Source of the DNA: Curvibacter gracilis ATCC BAA-807
GTDB taxonomy: Bacteria; Pseudomonadota; Gammaproteobacteria; Burkholderiales; Burkholderiaceae_C
DNA length: 64,000 bases
Direction: 5' to 3'
Assembly: GCF_000518645.1 (NCBI RefSeq)
Contig: NZ_JADZ01000014.1
Location: 62,001 to 126,000, forward strand
The notes under the pieces: generated by a model
The model's database searches: none
Seen by the model: the letters and a program-made list of their open reading frames with translations, nothing else
What the model was told of the DNA's origin: nothing
Program-made: the position numbers and the translations under genes
Shown: one piece after another, positions 58,276 to 64,000 of the stretch
How positions within the stretch are numbered: the stretch's first letter is position 1
Layout: each line of letters starts with the position of its first letter

Positions 58276-59231
58276 TGAGCAGCGCCCCCGCCACCTCCCT
58301 GTCCGAAATCACCCTGGCCGAGCCGCGCGGCTTTTGTGCCGGCGTGGACCGGGCCATCGAGATCGTGGAGCGTGCGCTGCAGAAGTTCGGGGCGCCGATC
58401 TATGTGCGCCACGAGATCGTGCACAACACCTATGTGGTGAACGACCTCAAGAACAAGGGTGCGATCTTCATCGAAGAGCTCGACGATGTGCCCCCGGGCG
58501 CCACCCTGGTGTTCAGCGCCCACGGCGTGAGCCGGGCGGTGCAGGAAGAAGCCCGGGCGCGCGGTTTTTCGATCTTCGATGCCACCTGCCCGCTGGTGAC
58601 CAAGGTGCACGTCGAGGTGGCCAAGCTGGCGCGCGAGGGATATGAGTTCATCATGATCGGCCACAAGGGCCACCCCGAGGTGGAGGGCACCATGGGCCAG
58701 TTGGACCACGGCATCCATCTGGTGGAAGACGTGGCCGATGTGGCCCGCGTGCAGCCCGGGCAGACCGATAAGCTGGCCGTGGTGACCCAGACCACGCTGA
58801 GCGTGGACGACGCCGCCGAGATCGCCGAGGCCGTGCGCCAGCGCTTTCCCAAGGTGCGCGAGCCCAAGCAGCAGGACATCTGCTACGCCACGCAAAACCG
58901 CCAGGACGCGGTGAAGATCCTCAGCCCGAAGGTGGACATCGTGATCGTGGTGGGCAGCCCGACCAGCTCCAACAGCAACCGCCTGCGCGAGCTGGCCGAA
59001 AAGCTGGGCACGCCCGCCTACATGGTGGACAGCGCCGCCGAACTGCAAGCCGCCTGGTTCGAGGGCAAGGCCCGCGTGGGCCTGACGGCTGGCGCGTCGG
59101 CGCCCGAACTGCTGGTGGAGCAGGTGATCGAGCGTCTGCGCGCCTTCGGGGCCGTGGCGGTGCGCAAGATGGATGGCATCGAGGAAACGCTGAAGTTTCC
59201 GCTGCCCAAGGGTCTGAAACTCGACGCTTGA
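58275..59231 (+). CDS. ispH: 4-hydroxy-3-methylbut-2-enyl diphosphate reductase
   Basis: A 318-residue 4Fe-4S enzyme making IPP and DMAPP in the last step of the MEP isoprenoid pathway. The cluster cysteines lie in [26 protein letters not shown] and [40 protein letters not shown] and [17 protein letters not shown] are also diagnostic. I prefer ATG 58275, overlapping the fkpB stop; a GTG one codon earlier is possible. Confidence 0.98.
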   Translation: MSSAPATSLSEITLAEPRGFCAGVDRAIEIVERALQKFGAPIYVRHEIVHNTYVVNDLKNKGAIFIEELDDVPPGATLVFSAHGVSRAVQEEARARGFSIFDATCPLVTKVHVEVAKLAREGYEFIMIGHKGHPEVEGTMGQLDHGIHLVEDVADVARVQPGQTDKLAVVTQTTLSVDDAAEIAEAVRQRFPKVREPKQQDICYATQNRQDAVKILSPKVDIVIVVGSPTSSNSNRLRELAEKLGTPAYMVDSAAELQAAWFEGKARVGLTAGASAPELLVEQVIERLRAFGAVAVRKMDGIEETLKFPLPKGLKLDA

Positions 59232-59256
59232 GGATGTTGGACCTGAGCCGCAGGGC

Positions 59257-59934
59257 TCAGGTCCACAGATCCAGCGGCGGGTCGGCCACCACGGCGCGCA
59301 GGATGTCGGCGCGCGACAGGAAGCCGATCACGTGGCCGTCGTCCTGGGTCACGGGCAGGCCGGGCAGGCCCATGTCCAGCAGCACCCGGGCCGCGCGGCG
59401 CAGCGAGGTGTCGCCGGCCACGGCGGGCACGGGGGTGAGCATGATGTCGCGCACGCTTTTCTGGGCCAGCTGCCAGGCCGAGATGCCGGTGGCGCTGGGG
59501 GCGGGCATCAGCACCGGCGGCATCATGTCGGCGCGCAGCAGCAGCCCGATCAGCAGGCCTTGGGCATCCAGCACCGGGGCCTGGCCCACGCCGCGTGCGG
59601 CCAGTGCCTCCCAGGCCTCGGCCACGGTGAGCTCGGGTGACACGCTGAACACCTCGCGGCTCATCACGTCCTGCACCCGGTCCAGCGGCTGGCGCGTCGG
59701 GGGCTTGGCCTGCTGGGCATCGGCGTAGGTGGCCATGGCGTCGTTGCGCCGGGTGTGCAGGGCGTTGGCCGGCGGGCGTGGGGTGGCGGGCGGCAGCTCG
59801 AAGGCATCGCGGTGCAGGGCATCGCTGCGGTGCAAGGCGCGCGTGGCCGACAAGGCGCGCACCGGGCTCAGATCGGCCAAGTTTTCCATCGTGCCCCGGT
59901 AGATGGGGCCACCCAGACCAAAAACGTAGAACAT
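59257..59934 (-). CDS. CBS-domain protein
   Basis: A 225-residue cytoplasmic protein with a Bateman pair. CBS1 (about 90-140: DVMSREVFSVSPELTVAEAWEALAARGVGQAPVLDAQGLLIGLLLRADM) and CBS2 (about 165-220: DIMLTPVPAVAGDTSLRRAARVLLDMGLPGLPVTQDDGHVIGFLSRADIL) bind adenosine nucleotides in the family. No catalytic domain is attached; the first 80 residues look disordered. GGAG lies 6 bases before ATG 59934. Target unknown; it converges on ispH with 25 bp between stops. Confidence 0.9.
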   Translation of the reverse strand: MFYVFGLGGPIYRGTMENLADLSPVRALSATRALHRSDALHRDAFELPPATPRPPANALHTRRNDAMATYADAQQAKPPTRQPLDRVQDVMSREVFSVSPELTVAEAWEALAARGVGQAPVLDAQGLLIGLLLRADMMPPVLMPAPSATGISAWQLAQKSVRDIMLTPVPAVAGDTSLRRAARVLLDMGLPGLPVTQDDGHVIGFLSRADILRAVVADPPLDLWT

Positions 59935-60036
59935 GCGCTTCTCCGGAGCCGCCCGTGGGGGTCAGCGGTGGGGCCGCCCTGACAATCAGGGCTGGATACA
60001 CTGCGAGCTTCGTATTTTGCGACGATTGCCTGCGCC

Positions 60037-60981
60037 ATGATCTTGCGTTCCGACATTGAGGCCGCTTCGGCCCGCCTGCAACAGCAGGGCCCCCAAGGTT
60101 TTTTGCGTGCCACACCGCTGTGGCGACTGCCCGGTGCCACCCTGGGGGTGGCCGCGGCCGAGGTCTGGCTCAAGCTGGAGCACCTGCAGGTCAGCGGCAG
60201 TTTCAAGGCCCGTGGCATGTTGAACCGCCTGCTGGCCCAGCCCATCCCGGCCAGCGGGGTGATCGTGGCCTCGGGCGGCAATGCCGGCATTGCCACTGCG
60301 GCGGCGGCCCGCGCCCTGGGCGTGCCCTGCGAGGTGTTCGTGCCCGAGGTCTCCCCTGAAGCCAAGCGCCAGAAGCTGCGCGAACTGGGCGCCCAGGTGC
60401 AGGTGGTGGGCGCCACCTATGCCGAGGCCTTCGAGGCCTGCATGGCGCGCCAGCAGGTCAGCGGGGCCCTGATCACCCATGCCTACGACCAGCCCGAGGT
60501 GGTGGCCGGTGCCGGCACCCTGGCGCGTGAGATCGAGGCCGAGGCCGGCCTGCCCGACAGCGTGCTGGTGAGTGTGGGCGGCGGCGGCCTGATCGGCGGC
60601 ATGGCCGCCTGGTTCGAGCAACGCGCCCGTGTGGTGGCCCTGGAGCCCGAAGGCGCGCCCACCCTGTTCCGCGCCCGCGAGGCCGGTCAGCCCGTGGACG
60701 TGGCCGTGTCGGGCATTGCGGCCGACTCGCTGGGCGCGCGGCGCATCGGGGCCATCGGCTGGCAGGTGACGCAGGCCCAGGTGGGCCAGGCCCTGCTGCT
60801 GGGCGACGACGCCATTGCCAAGGCCCGCAAAACCCTGTGGAGCGAGTTCAAGCTGGCGGTCGAGCCGGCCGCCGCGCTGGGCCTGGCGGCCCTGCAGTCG
60901 GGCGCCTATGTGCCGGCCCCCGGCGAGAAGGTGTGCCTGGTGCTGTGTGGCGCCAATTTCGACCCCGCCACCCTGGCCTGA
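60037..60981 (+). CDS. Threonine/serine dehydratase-like PLP enzyme
   Basis: A 314-residue fold-type II PLP enzyme. The Schiff-base lysine is in KLEHLQVSGSFKARGMLNRL, the SGGNAG loop binds the substrate carboxylate, and the glycine-rich phosphate cup is VSVGGGGLIGG. It lacks the ACT-like regulatory domain of IlvA, so it is a short catabolic-type dehydratase or racemase of threonine, serine or a hydroxy-amino acid. The product would be a 2-oxo acid plus ammonia. It precedes serS by 46 bp, though a functional link is uncertain. Confidence 0.88.
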   Translation: MILRSDIEAASARLQQQGPQGFLRATPLWRLPGATLGVAAAEVWLKLEHLQVSGSFKARGMLNRLLAQPIPASGVIVASGGNAGIATAAAARALGVPCEVFVPEVSPEAKRQKLRELGAQVQVVGATYAEAFEACMARQQVSGALITHAYDQPEVVAGAGTLAREIEAEAGLPDSVLVSVGGGGLIGGMAAWFEQRARVVALEPEGAPTLFRAREAGQPVDVAVSGIAADSLGARRIGAIGWQVTQAQVGQALLLGDDAIAKARKTLWSEFKLAVEPAAALGLAALQSGAYVPAPGEKVCLVLCGANFDPATLA

Positions 60982-61018
60982 AGCGCGCCACCGGAACCGC
61001 CCTGAGACCCCTCGTTAA

Positions 61019-62338
<1,320 letters not shown>

Positions 62339-62372
62339 GCCTGGCCCACCCAGGCGCCGCCCGGTTGAGCGC

Positions 62373-63812
62373 ATGATGTTTCGCCTGGGCGGCTGGTCAC
62401 CCGCGCGCCGCCTGCGCGCCAAGTTCGTGCTGCTGGCCCTGCTGCCCCTGCTGGGGGCGCTGGGCCTGATGGCACTGACCGTGGCCCACCAGGACCACGA
62501 GCTCGCCGAGCGCGAGCGCGTGCTGGTGCTGCAGACCTACATGAACGCGCGCCGGGTGGAGCTGCGCCACTACGTGGATTTGGCTGTCAGCACGGTGCGC
62601 CCCCTGTACGACAGCGGGCAGACCGACCCGGCCACGCGCCAGCAGGCGATCCAGCGCCTGGCCTCTCTCGACTACGGCAGCGACGGCTACTTCTTCGTGT
62701 ACGACCTCGATGGTGAAGTGCTCATGCACTCGCGCCAGCCCGAGCTGCTGGGGCGCAACCTGTGGAACCTGCGCGACCCCCGGGGCCAGCCCACCATCCA
62801 GCAGCTGATCGCCCAGGCCCGCCAGGGTGGCGGCTACGTGGAGTACCTGTGGCAAAAGCCCTCCAGCGGCAAGATGGTGCCCAAGCTGGGCTATGTGGTG
62901 GCCCTGCCGCGCTGGCACCTGATGCTGGGCACGGGCCTGTACCTGGACGACATGGACGACACCCTGACCCAGCTGGACCAGCAGGTGCGCAGCAACATCA
63001 GCGCCACCTTGTGGTGGATGCTGGGCATCGCCGGCCTGGCCCTGCTGTGCCTGAGCGTGAGCGGCCTGTGGCTGAACCTCAGCGAGCAGCGCATCGCCGA
63101 CCAGAAGCTGCGCCTGCTGGCCCAGCGCCTGGTGCGTTCACAAGAAGACGAGCGCGCCCGCCTGGCCCGTGAACTGCACGACGGCAGCAGCCAGACCCTG
63201 GTGTCGACCAAGCTGCTGCTCGAATCCGCCCTGCACACGGTGCAGCACGGTGGGCCGCCGCCCGAGCACAGCCTGCGCCAGGCCCTGGCCCGCCTGGGCG
63301 ACAGCCTGACCGAGATCCGGCGCCTGTCGCACCGCCTGCGCCCCGCCATGCTCGACCGCCTGGGCCTGCCGGCCGCGCTGGAGCAGTTGGTGGCCGAATG
63401 GAGCGAGGCCAGCGGCGTGGCCGCGCAGGTCTTTGTGGGCCCCCAGGTGCCCGAACTGGGCGAAGAGATCAAGACGGCGCTGTTCCGGGTGGCGCAGGAG
63501 GCCCTGGCCAATGTGGCCAAGCACGCGGCCGCCAGCCAGGTGCAACTGAGCCTGCTGGCCGACACCGGCAGCCCCGGCGAGGGCCCCACGCTGCACCTGC
63601 AGATCAGCGACGACGGGCAGGGCTTCGAGGCCGAGCGCCTGCACCACGATCCGCAGCAGGGCATCGGGCTGCGCAACATCCGCGAGCGCATGGCCGCGGT
63701 GGGTGGCTCGGTGGAGTTCTTGAGCGCGCCAGGGCAGGGCACCCAGCTCGATGCCCAGGTGCCCCTGGGCCCCGGGGCTGCCCCAGGTTTGAATCAGGAG
63801 TCTGAAGGATGA
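62373..63812 (+). CDS. NarL-family sensor histidine kinase with Cache domain
   Basis: A 479-residue inner-membrane kinase. TM1 is near residues 18-38, followed by a single Cache-type periplasmic domain (about 40-205: DYGSDGYFFVYDLDGEVLMHSRQPELLGRNLWNLRD, then GKMVPKLGYVVALPRWHLMLGTGLYLDDM). TM2 is near 213-235. The HisKA_3 dimerisation helix carries H269 in ARLARELHDGSSQ, and the HATPase domain contains LFRVAQEALANVAKHA and GIGLRNIRERM. Its stop overlaps the next ATG (ATGA), pairing it with the regulator at 63809. This Cache type often senses small organic acids; the ligand is unknown. Confidence 0.93.
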   Translation: MMFRLGGWSPARRLRAKFVLLALLPLLGALGLMALTVAHQDHELAERERVLVLQTYMNARRVELRHYVDLAVSTVRPLYDSGQTDPATRQQAIQRLASLDYGSDGYFFVYDLDGEVLMHSRQPELLGRNLWNLRDPRGQPTIQQLIAQARQGGGYVEYLWQKPSSGKMVPKLGYVVALPRWHLMLGTGLYLDDMDDTLTQLDQQVRSNISATLWWMLGIAGLALLCLSVSGLWLNLSEQRIADQKLRLLAQRLVRSQEDERARLARELHDGSSQTLVSTKLLLESALHTVQHGGPPPEHSLRQALARLGDSLTEIRRLSHRLRPAMLDRLGLPAALEQLVAEWSEASGVAAQVFVGPQVPELGEEIKTALFRVAQEALANVAKHAAASQVQLSLLADTGSPGEGPTLHLQISDDGQGFEAERLHHDPQQGIGLRNIRERMAAVGGSVEFLSAPGQGTQLDAQVPLGPGAAPGLNQESEG

Positions 63813-64000
63813 GCGAATCGGAAGTGCGCCTGCTGCTGGTGGACGACCACCCCATGGTGCGTGAGGGCCTGCGCGCCCGCCTGAGCCATGTGGCACAGTT
63901 CAAGGTGGTCGACGAGGCCGGCTCGGCCACCGAGGCCCTGCAAAGCCTGGTCCGGCACGACATCCACCTGGTGCTGATGGACATCGGCATGAAGCCGGTC
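63809..64000 (+). CDS. NarL/LuxR-type response regulator (cut by window end)
   Basis: Only the first 64 codons are present: MSESEVRLLLVDDHPMVREGL has the acidic pair of a receiver domain, and LVLMDIGMKP contains the phospho-acceptor Asp. The DNA-binding part is beyond the window. ATG 63809 overlaps the kinase stop by four bases. A LuxR-type HTH is expected from the partner kinase's class. Confidence 0.88.
   Translation, partial: MSESEVRLLLVDDHPMVREGLRARLSHVAQFKVVDEAGSATEALQSLVRHDIHLVLMDIGMKPV

Overview
The window is a gene-dense chromosomal segment of a high-GC betaproteobacterium. Gene content and local order (fdsGBACD formate dehydrogenase operon, DUF3460-scpA pair, fkpB-ispH pair, KgtP-type permease beside a DctB/FixJ-like pair, Comamonadaceae-style intergenic palindromes) suggest order Burkholderiales, probably family Comamonadaceae. 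The genus cannot be fixed from the sequence alone. No rRNA, tRNA or CRISPR array was recognised.

1-4.8 kb is visibly more AT-rich than the rest (for example 20 of 60 bases are G/C at 2041-2100) and ends in a remnant of an IS30-type transposase, so it looks like an acquired island. It holds a tightly overlapping minus-strand operon: COQ4-like protein, IDO-type 2-oxoglutarate/Fe(II) dioxygenase, AurF-like diiron oxygenase and EamA-type exporter. Divergent from it is a cystathionine gamma-synthase-type PLP enzyme. Together these suggest synthesis and export of a modified amino acid or small metabolite; I know of no described pathway with this gene set.

4.8-16.7 kb is one continuous minus-strand run: DctB-like sensor kinase, FixJ-like regulator, Sfp/EntD phosphopantetheinyl transferase, membrane-anchored alpha/beta hydrolase and a 2,435-residue NRPS-PKS hybrid. 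The hybrid reads A(Ser)-T-KS-AT-C*-T-TE, with a C domain lacking the catalytic second His and no carrier domain directly after the AT. A KgtP-like permease is divergent from the kinase.

18-29 kb is mostly housekeeping: panB, nadB, scpA, DUF3460, a SulP-STAS anion transporter, a 7TM receptor with degenerate GGDEF, metG and apbC/mrp. 29-38.2 kb is a formate oxidation locus: LysR regulator, OFA-type MFS transporter and the NAD-dependent molybdenum formate dehydrogenase fdsGBA-fdhD-fdsD. A perfect inverted repeat lies upstream of the transporter.

38.3-46 kb has a LysP-type permease, then a sigma-54 unit. A NTF2-flavin monooxygenase fusion and a butanediol-dehydrogenase-type alcohol dehydrogenase are transcribed away from an AcoR-like activator. 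A near-consensus -24/-12 promoter and two 20-bp-spaced palindromes lie between them. An HpaI-type aldolase follows.

46-64 kb carries mgtA, a membrane C13 peptidase, a YefM-YoeB toxin-antitoxin pair with a canonical double TGTACA operator, an FtsX-like permease, group II truncated hemoglobin, a GNAT enzyme, amidase, radC-smr, fkpB-ispH, a CBS protein, a threonine dehydratase-like enzyme, serS, and a NarL-type two-component pair cut by the window end.
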